Below, piece after piece: positions 6,222-11,864 of a stretch of DNA of 11,864 nucleotides (its first letter is position 1; each line of letters starts with the position of its first letter). The notes beneath the pieces were generated by a model. It made no database searches and was not told the DNA's origin. It saw nothing but the letters and a program-made list of their open reading frames with translations. The translations under genes were made by a program, and so were the position numbers. Origin of the DNA: UBA4717 sp045536775 (GTDB taxonomy: Bacteria > Bacillota > Clostridia > Oscillospirales > CAG-272); contig JAZSOD010000011.1 in assembly GCA_045536775.1 (NCBI GenBank), positions 1 through 11,864 on the forward strand, in the 5' to 3' direction.

Positions 6222-7115
6222 ATGTTCGGATACATAGAGCCTGACAAAAGTCAGCTCAGACTTTGGGAATATGAACGCTATCGCGCGGTGTATTGCGGAC
6301 TGTGTCGCAGTATGGGTAAGCACACGGGAAGCCTCTCAAGGCTTTCACTCAACTACGATTACGTCTTCCTGGCGATGATAAGAAGCGCGCTTGAGGGGAC
6401 GGAGCCGAAGTTTGAGCCGTCACGGTGTATGCTTCACCCGACTAAAAAAAGAGCCATGGCGATAGATGATAAGGTGCTTGAGTACTGCGCACAGGTGAGC
6501 GCAATGCTCACCTATCATAAGGTGCAGGATAATATTGCAGACTGCCGCGGTGCGAAAAAGCTCGCGTTTATGGCGCTCGGACCCGTTTCCGAGGGCATAT
6601 ATAAAAGAGCAGATGCGGTGAAAGAGCTTGGCGTGAGAGTGGCGGAGCTGCTCTGTGAAATGTCTGAGCTTGAAAAGAGCGCAGACTCGACCCCCGATAT
6701 GCTCGCCGACGTGTTCGGCAATATAATGTCGGAGATATTCACTCACGGTCTTGACTCGGACACGCGGAAGCGAATAGCCGCCGAGATAGGCTTTCATACG
6801 GGAAGGTATATCTACCTTGCCGATGCGCTTGATGACGCAGAGCGTGATATGAAATCGGGAGAATTCAATCCGTTCGTGAAGCAGTACGGCGGGTCGGGAC
6901 TTTCGGATATTGCCGAAAAGATAAAGACCGCGGTCCTTTTGGAGCTAAGTCAGCTTGAAGCGGCGGTAAATCTCTTGGATTTTTCACTTTGTCCGGGATA
7001 TGAGGAGATAGTGAAGAATATAATATATCTTGGAATGCCCGAAAAGATAGGTAGCATTCTGAAGAAGACCGTGTATAAAAAGACAGACGATATCAAAGAC
7101 AACAGTAAAGTATAA
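6222..7115 (+). CDS. DUF5685 family protein
   Basis: This is a 297-residue soluble, mostly helical protein of the DUF5685 type, recognised by its N-terminus MFGYIEPDK, EYERYRAVYCGLCRSMG (16-32, with C25 and C28) and CMLHPTKK (69-76). Function is not established to my knowledge. Two Asp-rich motifs stand out: KVQDNIAD (100-107) and DALDDAERD (201-209) followed by SGEFNPF, a layout that recalls the two DxxxD motifs of squalene/phytoene synthases; see findings. It opens a plus-strand run, 14 nt before the J-domain gene, and the pair is common in clostridia as I recall. I chose ATG at 6222 (AAAGGG 8 nt before) over the TTG one codon earlier. No convincing promoter was found in 6121-6200. Confidence 0.85.
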   Translation: MFGYIEPDKSQLRLWEYERYRAVYCGLCRSMGKHTGSLSRLSLNYDYVFLAMIRSALEGTEPKFEPSRCMLHPTKKRAMAIDDKVLEYCAQVSAMLTYHKVQDNIADCRGAKKLAFMALGPVSEGIYKRADAVKELGVRVAELLCEMSELEKSADSTPDMLADVFGNIMSEIFTHGLDSDTRKRIAAEIGFHTGRYIYLADALDDAERDMKSGEFNPFVKQYGGSGLSDIAEKIKTAVLLELSQLEAAVNLLDFSLCPGYEEIVKNIIYLGMPEKIGSILKKTVYKKTDDIKDNSKV

Positions 7116-7129
7116 AATTGGAGAATGGT

Positions 7130-7726
7130 ATGAACGATCCGTATAAGGTGCTTGGCGTTTCAAAAAACGCCACCGATGAGGAGATAAAGAAGGCGTACAG
7201 AGAGCTTGCGCGTAAATATCACCCCGACAACTACGCAGGCAACCCTCTTGCCGACCTCGTTGAAGAAAAAATGAAAGAGGTAAACGAGGCGTACGATCAG
7301 ATACAGAAGGAGCGCGCGGGCGGCTATTCGGGCGGCACGGGCGGGTACTCCTCGCAGAACTCAAGCTTCGCGCATATCCGTAACCTCATCAACGCGGGCA
7401 GATATTCCGAGGCAGAGCTTATAATTGACTCTGTGGCGCAGAGCGACAGAAATGCAGAATGGAACTACTTAAAGGGCGTGGTCCTTATAAAGCGCGGCTG
7501 GTATATAGATGCTCAGAGATACCTAGAGAGCGCGTGCTATATGGACCCCGGTAACGCGGAATATAAAAATATGCTAAACAATCTCCGTAACAGCTCGGCA
7601 ACCTACGGCGGAAATTACCGCGGAGGAAACGTGGGCGGCGCGTCGGCGTGCGATATATGCTCGACCCTTATCTGCGCGGACTGCTGCTGTGAGATGTGCG
7701 GAGGAGACCTCGTACCTTGTTGCTGA
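7130..7726 (+). CDS. J-domain protein with TPR-like middle and cysteine-rich tail
   Basis: This 198-residue protein starts with a J domain (residues 3-60: DPYKVLGV, KKAYRELARKYHPDN with HPD at 31-33), which stimulates DnaK-type ATPases. A Gly/Ser linker (64-78) follows, then a helical TPR-like stretch (80-155) with AEWNYLKGVVLIKRGWY and ALESACYMDP-like spacing. A second Gly/Asn-rich linker leads to a tail with nine cysteines between 174 and 198 (CDIC, CADCCCEMC, PCC). It lacks the zinc-finger and C-terminal domains of DnaJ, so it is a specialised type III J protein. The tail could bind zinc or be lipidated or redox-active; this is inference. ATG at 7130 is used, with GGAG 6 nt before it; the TTG at 7118 is unlikely. 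Confidence 0.88.
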   Translation: MNDPYKVLGVSKNATDEEIKKAYRELARKYHPDNYAGNPLADLVEEKMKEVNEAYDQIQKERAGGYSGGTGGYSSQNSSFAHIRNLINAGRYSEAELIIDSVAQSDRNAEWNYLKGVVLIKRGWYIDAQRYLESACYMDPGNAEYKNMLNNLRNSSATYGGNYRGGNVGGASACDICSTLICADCCCEMCGGDLVPCC

Positions 7727-7744
7727 AAGGCGGGATAACGGCTT

Positions 7745-8284
7745 TTGAAACAGTCACTCTTGCATAAGAAAATAAAGCTGACGGCGCTCGGCGCAATGCT
7801 GACGGCGCTCGGAGTAACAATGATATATCTCGGCGCGGTGACAGACCTGCTCGACCTCAGCGCGTGCGCGCTCGCATCGTTTATATGCGTGTTTGCTCTG
7901 CTCGAATTCGGCACGGGATACGCGGTGACGGTAAGCGCTGCGACCCTTTTGCTCGCGCTTATGCTCCTGCCTGTGAAGACAGCGGCTCTCGAATACGCGC
8001 TCATGGCGGCGTATATGATACTCAAGCCGCGGATCGAGAGACTTGACAGAATACCGTCTTGGTGCGTGAAGCTTGTGTATATAAATGCGTCGCTCGTGCT
8101 TGGACTCGCGGCGGCAAAGTATATATTTATGCTTCCCGAGGACGCGCTTTGGATAAACGTGGTGTTTGTTCTGATGGGTAACGTAGCGTTCGTGCTTTTC
8201 GACATAGTCTGTACAAGACTTATCATTCTGTACGTATACAGGCTCAGAAAACGTCTTAATATAGAAAAATATCTGAAAAGATGA
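7745..8284 (+). CDS. Multi-pass membrane protein, unknown function
   Basis: This 179-residue protein has about six hydrophobic segments (12-31, 36-54, 57-77, 82-94, 108-128, 135-158) and basic ends (KKIKL; YRLRKRLNIEKYLKR). The length and the pattern of short helices resemble the substrate-binding S components of ECF transporters, but I see no diagnostic motif and do not assign a substrate. It follows the J-domain gene by 18 nt, so it is probably co-transcribed. The only in-frame start that keeps the first membrane segment is TTG at 7745, with AGGCGGG (7728-7734) 10 nt before it. No terminator follows; transcripts may run into the tRNA and end at 8484. Confidence 0.7.
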   Translation: MKQSLLHKKIKLTALGAMLTALGVTMIYLGAVTDLLDLSACALASFICVFALLEFGTGYAVTVSAATLLLALMLLPVKTAALEYALMAAYMILKPRIERLDRIPSWCVKLVYINASLVLGLAAAKYIFMLPEDALWINVVFVLMGNVAFVLFDIVCTRLIILYVYRLRKRLNIEKYLKR

Positions 8285-8317
8285 TAAAAAGCCGACGAAA
8301 AAACTTCAAAAAACGGC

Positions 8318-8346
8318 TTGACAAGGGAAGTTTTCTGTGATATAAT
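8318..8346 (+). promoter_or_regulatory. Consensus sigma-A promoter of the tRNA gene
   Basis: TTGACA (8318-8323), a 17-bp spacer and TATAAT (8341-8346) match consensus exactly. Transcription would start near 8353, about 12 nt before the mature tRNA. Confidence 0.93.
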
Positions 8347-8364
8347 CACTTAGTCACCAATTGA

Positions 8365-8441
8365 GGGCCAATAGCTCAGTTGGTTAGAGCTACCGGCTCA
8401 TAACCGGTCGGTCCGGGGTTCGAGTCCCTGTTGGCCCACCA
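8365..8441 (+). tRNA. tRNA with CAU anticodon (probably Ile2, otherwise elongator Met)
   Basis: A full cloverleaf folds: acceptor stem GGGCCAA with TTGGCCC, D stem GCTC with GAGC, anticodon stem ACCGG with CCGGT around loop CTCATAA (anticodon at 8399-8401), a 5-nt variable loop, T stem CGGGG with CCCTG (one G-U), discriminator A and encoded CCA. Initiator tRNA is excluded by the fully paired acceptor end. C4-G69 and C5-G68 and the loop CTCATAA fit the minor isoleucine tRNA whose anticodon C is changed to lysidine by TilS, rather than elongator Met; the choice is not certain. It is a single-gene unit with its own promoter and terminator. Confidence 0.95.
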
Positions 8442-8484
8442 AAAAGAAACGACAATTTTCGATAAGAAAATTGTCGTTTCTTTT
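8442..8484 (+). terminator. Intrinsic terminator of the tRNA gene
   Basis: A perfect 19-bp stem (8442-8460 with 8466-8484) with loop GATAA directly follows CCA and ends in TTTC-TTTT. The descending arm AAAATTGTCGTTTC (8467-8480) is repeated 60 nt further on at 8527-8540, suggesting local duplication. Confidence 0.88.
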
Positions 8485-8499
8485 CGTGCTCTTATCTTT

Positions 8500-8567
8500 T
8501 CTATATTCTCTCTTCACTCTTCACTAAAAATTGTCGTTTCCAGACAAGAGATAAAAGAGAATAGAGA
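8500..8567. repeat. Imperfect pyrimidine/purine inverted repeat
   Basis: A T/C-rich arm (8500-8524) can pair imperfectly with an A/G-rich arm (8543-8567). The loop holds the second copy of the tRNA terminator arm. The role is unknown; low complexity makes chance pairing possible. Confidence 0.45.
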
Positions 8568-8675
8568 AGAGAAAATGTAGTTTTGCTTACGCAAAACGTT
8601 GAATTATATATGGATTTATGGCATACTGTATATGAGGTGAAAATTTGGGAACGGATGATATACCTTCGTTATGAT

Positions 8676-8795
8676 ATCGCACTTCGTGCGATGATATACG
8701 CTTCGCGTATAGTGGAACGGATATTATATCATATTTTCACGAAGTGGAAATATATCATACGGCTATGCCGTATATCATATCGCCACAGGCGATAT
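8676..8795. repeat. Array of triloop hairpins in AT-rich spacer
   Basis: Five palindromes with 3-nt loops lie within 120 bp: ATCGCAC-TTC-GTGCGAT (8676-8692), TATACGC-TTC-GCGTATA (8695-8711), a 10-bp stem with one G-T pair and loop GAA (8731-8753), ATACGGC-TAT-GCCGTAT (8757-8773) and ATATCGCC-ACA-GGCGATAT (8777-8795). Most are joined by GATAT or ATCAT linkers of 2-4 nt. A related hairpin, GTTTTGC-TTAC-GCAAAAC, lies upstream at 8580-8597. Nothing codes here; the 82-residue frame across it is a translation of the palindromes. Stretch 8598-8675 shows only AT-rich sequence and perhaps a decayed unit near 8658-8675. Confidence 0.9.
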
Positions 8796-8829
8796 ATCAT
8801 TTTCCCCACAGTGACAGAGAAAAACGTAT

Positions 8830-8857
8830 AAAAAACGGCAGAGGAATTTCCTCTGCC
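8830..8857 (-). terminator. Intrinsic terminator of the MinD-like/MGS-like unit
   Basis: GGCAGAGGA (8837-8845) pairs with TCCTCTGCC (8849-8857) over loop ATT; on the minus strand the stem is followed by G and a T run (8835-8830). It lies 11 nt past the MGS-like stop codon. Ts on the other side (8860-8864) may allow weak action on the plus strand. Confidence 0.9.
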
Positions 8858-8868
8858 AATTTTTATTG

Positions 8869-9297
8869 TCACGCCTTTTTTCTTTGATTGTATTCGGAGG
8901 TGGGGTTTACAATGTCTCTCCAGTCAAGTCCTCCGCTTTCAAGCGCCATTACAAGCACCTCGGCGGTTGCTATATTCGTCGCTATCGGTACGTTAGATAT
9001 GTCGCACATTCTGAGAAGCTCGTTCGCTATCTCCGAGTCTGCAATGTCGGGTGACGTATCTCTGAAGAAGAGCACAAGGTCGATCTCGTTGTATGCAATT
9101 CTCGAGGTTATCTGCTCTGCGCCGCCCTGGGTTCCCGAAAGCAGCTTTTCTATCTTCAGTCCCGTAGCTTCAAATATGTATTTTCCCGTAATTCCCGTGG
9201 CACAAAGTCTGTGCTTCGAGAGAATTCCGCAATATGCAATACAAAACTGAGTCATTAATTCTTTTTTCTTGTCGTCTGCTATCAGAGCAATTACCAT
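8869..9297 (-). CDS. Methylglyoxal-synthase-like protein with degenerate active site
   Basis: This 142-residue protein has the MGS fold along its whole length: IALIADDKKKEL (3-14), ILSKHRLCATGITG (25-38), EATGLKIEKLLSGTQGG (43-59), DLVLFFRD (73-80), LLRMCDISNVPIATNIATAE (94-113). Methylglyoxal synthase turns dihydroxyacetone phosphate into methylglyoxal and phosphate. Against the E. coli enzyme (numbering from memory) only Asp91 is clearly kept, as D80. His19 is Asp (D8), Asp71 is Ala (A60 in GGAEQ), the His98 region PHEPD reads IADSE, and a phosphate-loop Thr is Ile (GTTG to GITG). It therefore probably does not make methylglyoxal and may bind a phospho-ligand or partner. It is co-transcribed with the MinD-like gene 26 nt upstream; AAAGGA lies 8 nt before ATG. 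Fold call is firm, loss of activity is inferred. Confidence 0.85.
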   Translation of the reverse strand: MVIALIADDKKKELMTQFCIAYCGILSKHRLCATGITGKYIFEATGLKIEKLLSGTQGGAEQITSRIAYNEIDLVLFFRDTSPDIADSEIANELLRMCDISNVPIATNIATAEVLVMALESGGLDWRDIVNPTSEYNQRKKA

Positions 9298-9323
9298 CTC
9301 TACATTCCTTTCCTAAATAGCTG

Positions 9324-10115
9324 TTACTGCTTTTGTAAAATCTTCTTGTATACGTTACCTGCAAGTCCGTCAAAAAGCGGAGACTGTCCGCCGTCAAGCC
9401 TTGCGGCAATATTCATAAATGCACGGCGCGTATTACTTGATTTCGGCAAAGCGCTGATCGGCTCGCCGCCGTCCGAGCAAAGCTCAAGCTCACGGTCATA
9501 CGGAATGGCTCCCATAAGCATAAGTCTTGTTGAGTCTATTAGCTCGGCAAGCCCGATCCTGCCGCCGCGGATAACGCCGTCCGCGTCAAAGCCGTTTACA
9601 ACAAGCTTTGTTTCATTGACGCCGCATTCACGCAGAAGCTCACCTGTCTGCTCAGCCGCCCTCACGGACGAGGGAGAGTGCGAGCAGGGCACGAGCGCCA
9701 AGTCCAAACGCTTTGAAAGCGCACGGATAACATCCGTATCTCTTGCCTGCGCGTCTATGATTATAAAATCAAGACTCTTGCCGTCAGGGGCAAAATTGGT
9801 GAGACTGTCAAAAAGCTTGCCAAAATCAAGCTCGCGGGCGTCAAGCTTTGGTGCTGCGAGCAGATAAAGCCCGTCGAGCTCCCCGTGCGCGACGACTGCG
9901 CGCTCAAGCGAGCACCGTCCTTCAAGCACGTCGAAAGAGTTGAACACCGTTTTGCCCTCGAGTCCAAGTATAAGCTCAAGACTTCTTACGGTAAAATCAA
10001 AATCAAGCGCCAGAGTCCTCTTGCCCAAAAGCGCGAGAGATGCGGAAATACCTGCCGCAACGGTGGATTTTCCGACACCGCCCTTAAGGGAGGTAACAAG
10101 TAGCACTTTTGCCAT
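9324..10115 (-). CDS. MinD-like ParA-family ATPase
   Basis: This 263-residue P-loop ATPase has the deviant Walker A motif KGGVGKST (11-18, with signature K11 and K16), the MinD-type segment LDFDFTVRSLELILGLE (37-53), VLEGRCSLERAVV (63-75), Walker B DFIIID (116-121) and the MinD-like end GAIPYDRELELCSDGGEPI (202-220). In MinD the Walker B Asp is followed by SPAGIE; here it is AQARDT, a notable change. The C-terminus FDGLAGNVYKKILQKQ could form a short amphipathic membrane helix as in MinD, but is not a clear match. No MinC or MinE gene is nearby, so a cell-division role is not shown; MinD-like proteins also position other cargo. ATG at 10115 follows GAGG by 6 nt and is preferred to TTG at 10127. 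Confidence 0.85.
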   Translation of the reverse strand: MAKVLLVTSLKGGVGKSTVAAGISASLALLGKRTLALDFDFTVRSLELILGLEGKTVFNSFDVLEGRCSLERAVVAHGELDGLYLLAAPKLDARELDFGKLFDSLTNFAPDGKSLDFIIIDAQARDTDVIRALSKRLDLALVPCSHSPSSVRAAEQTGELLRECGVNETKLVVNGFDADGVIRGGRIGLAELIDSTRLMLMGAIPYDRELELCSDGGEPISALPKSSNTRRAFMNIAARLDGGQSPLFDGLAGNVYKKILQKQ

Positions 10116-10198
10116 AAGCCGCCTCAAATAACAAGAATTTGCGCCTCGACCGTATCACGGTAAAAACGCCGGGATTTTTTATTATAGTCACAATAATA

Positions 10199-10227
10199 AT
10201 ATAACATAATACCCGTAATATTGTCAA
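10199..10227 (-). promoter_or_regulatory. Sigma-A promoter of the MinD-like/MGS-like unit
   Basis: On the minus strand TTGACA (10222-10227) and TTATAT (10199-10204) lie 17 bp apart. A leader of about 75 nt follows, with a small hairpin (ACCGT-GAT-ACGGT). A second TATAAT at 10181-10186 lacks a matching -35 box. Confidence 0.75.
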
Positions 10228-10259
10228 TAGTTCACAACTTGTTTTTTGCCGTCATCGGT

Positions 10260-10300
10260 AAAAAAGAGGCGCTTCGGAAGCACCGTGACTCCGAAGCGCC
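10260..10300 (-). terminator. Intrinsic terminator of glyA
   Basis: GGCGCTTCGGA (10268-10278) pairs with TCCGAAGCGCC (10290-10300) over an 11-nt loop; on the minus strand it is followed by TC and six Ts (10265-10260). It lies 6 nt past the glyA stop codon. Confidence 0.93.
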
Positions 10301-10306
10301 GTGACA

Positions 10307-11554
10307 TTACTTGGCGTAAAGCGGGTATTTTTCGCAAATTTTGGTAACTTCTGCTCTGATATAGTCCACGTTGTTGTCGAAATCCTTGACACAGAGAGCG
10401 ATAAGCTCGCCGAGCTTGACCATTTCCTCTGCGCCGAGACCTCTCGACGTAACTGCAGGAGTACCGATTCGGATACCACTTGTGATAAAGGGTGACGCGG
10501 GATCGTCGGGAACTGCGTTCTTGTTGACGGTAATGTAGACCTCGTCGAGTCTCTTTTCGAGGTCCTTGCCCGAAATGCCTGCATTTCTGAGGTCAACGAG
10601 CATAAGGTGGTTGTCTGTGCCTCCCGAAACCAGCTCAAGACCGTTGTCAACGAGAGCTTTTGCGAGAATCTTTGCGTTTTCAACAATCTTTGTTTGATAT
10701 TCCTTGAATTCGGGCTTGAGAGCCTCGCCGAAGCATACCGCCTTGGAGGCGATAACGTGCATAAGGGGACCGCCCTGAGTTCCGGGGAATATAGCCTTGT
10801 CTATCTGCTTTGCAAGCTCCTCGCGGCAGAGTATCATACCTCCACAGGGACCGCGGAGAGTCTTGTGAGTAGTGGTTGTAACAACGTCCGCGTATTCAAC
10901 GGGATTGGGGTGAAGTCCTGCGGCAACAAGACCTGCGATATGCGCCATATCCACCATAAAGTAAGCGCCAACGCTCTTTGCGATCTCGCTTATTCTCTTG
11001 AAGTCGATAATTCTGGGGTAAGCCGACGCGCCTGCAACAATAAGCTTGGGCTTATGCTCCTTGGCAAGAGCCTCGAGCTTGTCGTAGTCAATGCGGTGGG
11101 TCACGCTGTCGACGCCGTAGGGAATAAAGTTGTAGTTTTTACCCGACATATTAACGGGGCTTCCGTGAGTGAGGTGACCTCCGTGAGCGAGGTTCATACC
11201 GAGAACGGTGTCGCCGTACTCAAGAAGAGCCATATATACCGCGAGGTTAGCCTGCGCGCCGCTATGGGGCTGAACGTTCGCGTGTTCTGCGCCGAAAAGC
11301 TTCTTGGCGCGTTCTCTTGCTATATCCTCGGCAACGTCAACGCATTCGCAGCCGCCGTAGTAACGCTTTCCGGGGTAGCCCTCGGCGTACTTGTTGGTGA
11401 GAACTGTAGCCATAGTTGCCATAACTGCGGGAGAAACGGCGTTTTCGGAAGCGATGAGCTCGAGGCCTCTTTGCTGGCGGTTAAATTCCGCTTTAACGGC
11501 ATTACCGAGCTCTGCGTCGCTCTCGCAGATAAAGTCCATAATTTTACGAATCAT
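10307..11554 (-). CDS. glyA: Serine hydroxymethyltransferase
   Basis: GlyA is a cytosolic PLP enzyme that converts serine and tetrahydrofolate to glycine and 5,10-methylene-tetrahydrofolate, the main source of one-carbon units. The 415-residue length is normal. Visible motifs are LELIASENAVSPAVM (31-45), NKYAEGYPGKRYYGG (54-68), NVQPHSGAQAN (93-103), VDMAHIAGLVAAG (201-213, with the PLP-ring Asp202 and His205), TTTTHKTLRGPCGG (226-239, with K231 as the Schiff-base lysine) and SGIRIGTPAVTSRG near the C-terminus. Nothing is missing. It forms a single-gene unit with promoter 11590-11617 and terminator 10260-10300; the leader of about 28 nt leaves no room for a riboswitch. GGAGG lies 10 nt before ATG at 11554; an in-frame ATG five codons later has no such site. 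Confidence 0.98.
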   Translation of the reverse strand: MIRKIMDFICESDAELGNAVKAEFNRQQRGLELIASENAVSPAVMATMATVLTNKYAEGYPGKRYYGGCECVDVAEDIARERAKKLFGAEHANVQPHSGAQANLAVYMALLEYGDTVLGMNLAHGGHLTHGSPVNMSGKNYNFIPYGVDSVTHRIDYDKLEALAKEHKPKLIVAGASAYPRIIDFKRISEIAKSVGAYFMVDMAHIAGLVAAGLHPNPVEYADVVTTTTHKTLRGPCGGMILCREELAKQIDKAIFPGTQGGPLMHVIASKAVCFGEALKPEFKEYQTKIVENAKILAKALVDNGLELVSGGTDNHLMLVDLRNAGISGKDLEKRLDEVYITVNKNAVPDDPASPFITSGIRIGTPAVTSRGLGAEEMVKLGELIALCVKDFDNNVDYIRAEVTKICEKYPLYAK

Positions 11555-11589
11555 AATTTTTAGTCCTCCGTGTTGTGTGCATCTATTAC

Positions 11590-11617
11590 ATTATACCATA
11601 AATTCTGGCAAATGCAA
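11590..11617 (-). promoter_or_regulatory. Sigma-A promoter of glyA
   Basis: On the minus strand TTGCAT (11612-11617) and TATAAT (11590-11595) are 16 bp apart, and TGG before the -10 box makes it an extended -10 promoter. Transcription would start near 11583. Confidence 0.82.
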
Positions 11618-11674
11618 GGGTACGGGTGAAGATTTTGAAGAAAAAAGACTAAAAGCGCGCCGAAAAAGTTTTGC

Positions 11675-11710
11675 GCCGCTTTTTCAAAAGCGGCAAAGGT
11701 GCGAAGCACC
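11675..11710. repeat. Two adjacent hairpins
   Basis: GCCGCTTTT (11675-11683) pairs with AAAAGCGGC (11686-11694), and GGTGC-GAA-GCACC (11698-11710) follows at once. There is no clean U-run, so a terminator role is doubtful. Similar tracts are scattered in Ruminococcaceae genomes as I recall. From 11711 to 11799 I see nothing. Confidence 0.7.
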
Positions 11711-11799
11711 GCAATAATAAAGTACATCAAATTTGAAGAAACTCAAGCAAGAGAGAGGACCATAACCTGATTTTGATTTGTTGAAATTCGTATTGGTCT

Positions 11800-11827
11800 G
11801 TCCTTTTCTGTCCGCACAGAAAAGGAC
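11800..11827. repeat. 12-bp perfect hairpin
   Basis: GTCCTTTTCTGT (11800-11811) pairs with ACAGAAAAGGAC (11816-11827) over loop CCGC. It lies in non-coding DNA with no adjacent gene inside the window; the role is unknown. Confidence 0.8.
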
Positions 11828-11840
11828 GAAAAGAGGCGCT

Positions 11841-11864
11841 AAAGGGGAGACTCGATGTCTCCCC
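11841..11864. repeat. Possible edge copy of the 24-nt palindromic module
   Basis: GGGGAGAC (11844-11851) pairs with GTCTCCCC (11857-11864) over loop TCGAT, cut by the window end. The 24 nt ending here fit the module layout found at 5963-6074 (GGG, 5 nt, 3 nt, 5 nt, CCC) except that the leading GTAG is AAAG and the innermost pair is mismatched. Confidence 0.5.

Noticed and set aside
8289..8319. Terminator after the membrane-protein gene (AAGCCG with CGGCTT)
   Set aside because: The loop is 19 nt and no T run follows; the descending arm overlaps the tRNA promoter -35 box.
7615..8349. A 244-codon open frame on the minus strand
   Set aside because: It runs against the end of the J-domain gene and the whole membrane-protein gene, and its composition (Ser/Thr-rich) is that of a shadow frame.
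8583..8831. An 82-codon open frame on the plus strand
   Set aside because: It spans the triloop hairpin array; its residues (repeats of RYI/YII/RIV type) are translations of the palindromes, and it has no ribosome site.
10607..11563. A 318-codon open frame on the plus strand
   Set aside because: It is antisense to glyA, whose full set of catalytic motifs is certain; no RBS or domain was seen.
11555..11583. A riboswitch in the glyA leader
   Set aside because: The promoter at 11590-11617 leaves only about 28 nt of leader, too short for known glycine, SAM or folate riboswitches.

Overview
The window looks like chromosomal DNA of a Gram-positive anaerobe of the class Clostridia, probably an uncultured gut member of the Oscillospirales/Ruminococcaceae type. 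The basis is Shine-Dalgarno starts of the GGAGG type, near-consensus sigma-A promoters with 16-17 bp spacers, strong intrinsic terminators, a tRNA with encoded CCA, and a gene set common in such genomes (DUF1538 plus PII, DUF5685 plus a J-domain protein, COG1313 radical SAM, HslO, MgsA-like). No phage, transposase or CRISPR genes were seen. The organism call is inference; no search was run.

Layout. 1-453 is non-coding and holds a 114-bp direct repeat built of small palindromes, then the terminator of the next unit. 454-2706 (minus) is a two-gene unit: a DUF1538 membrane protein followed by a tandem PII-like regulator. 2850-5925 (minus) is a four-gene operon with 16-18 nt gaps: COG1313 radical SAM protein, SAM methyltransferase, Hsp33 (hslO), SLOG/DUF1273 protein. 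Its perfect consensus promoter lies at 6088-6116, and its leader contains 24-nt palindromic modules. 6222-8284 (plus) is DUF5685 protein, J-domain protein with a cysteine-rich tail, and a multi-pass membrane protein. A CAU-anticodon tRNA with its own promoter and terminator follows at 8365-8441. 8485-8836 is non-coding and carries an array of triloop hairpins. 8869-10115 (minus) is a MinD-like ATPase followed by a methylglyoxal-synthase-like protein that has lost most catalytic residues. 10307-11554 (minus) is glyA. 11640-11864 is non-coding with several hairpins.

How the parts fit. The DUF1538/PII pair looks like a transporter with its own nucleotide- or metabolite-sensing partner. The hslO operon combines a redox-switched chaperone with an uncharacterised Fe-S radical enzyme, but whether they cooperate is unknown. 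The MinD-like/MGS-like pair echoes the min-rodA-mgsA linkage I recall from many clostridia, here without MinC or MinE and with an apparently dead enzyme.

The strongest leads are the MGS-like pseudoenzyme, the two families of structure-conserving palindromes (24-nt GTAG-type modules at several sites, and the triloop array near 8676-8795), and Asp-rich motifs in the DUF5685 protein that resemble those of squalene/phytoene synthases.
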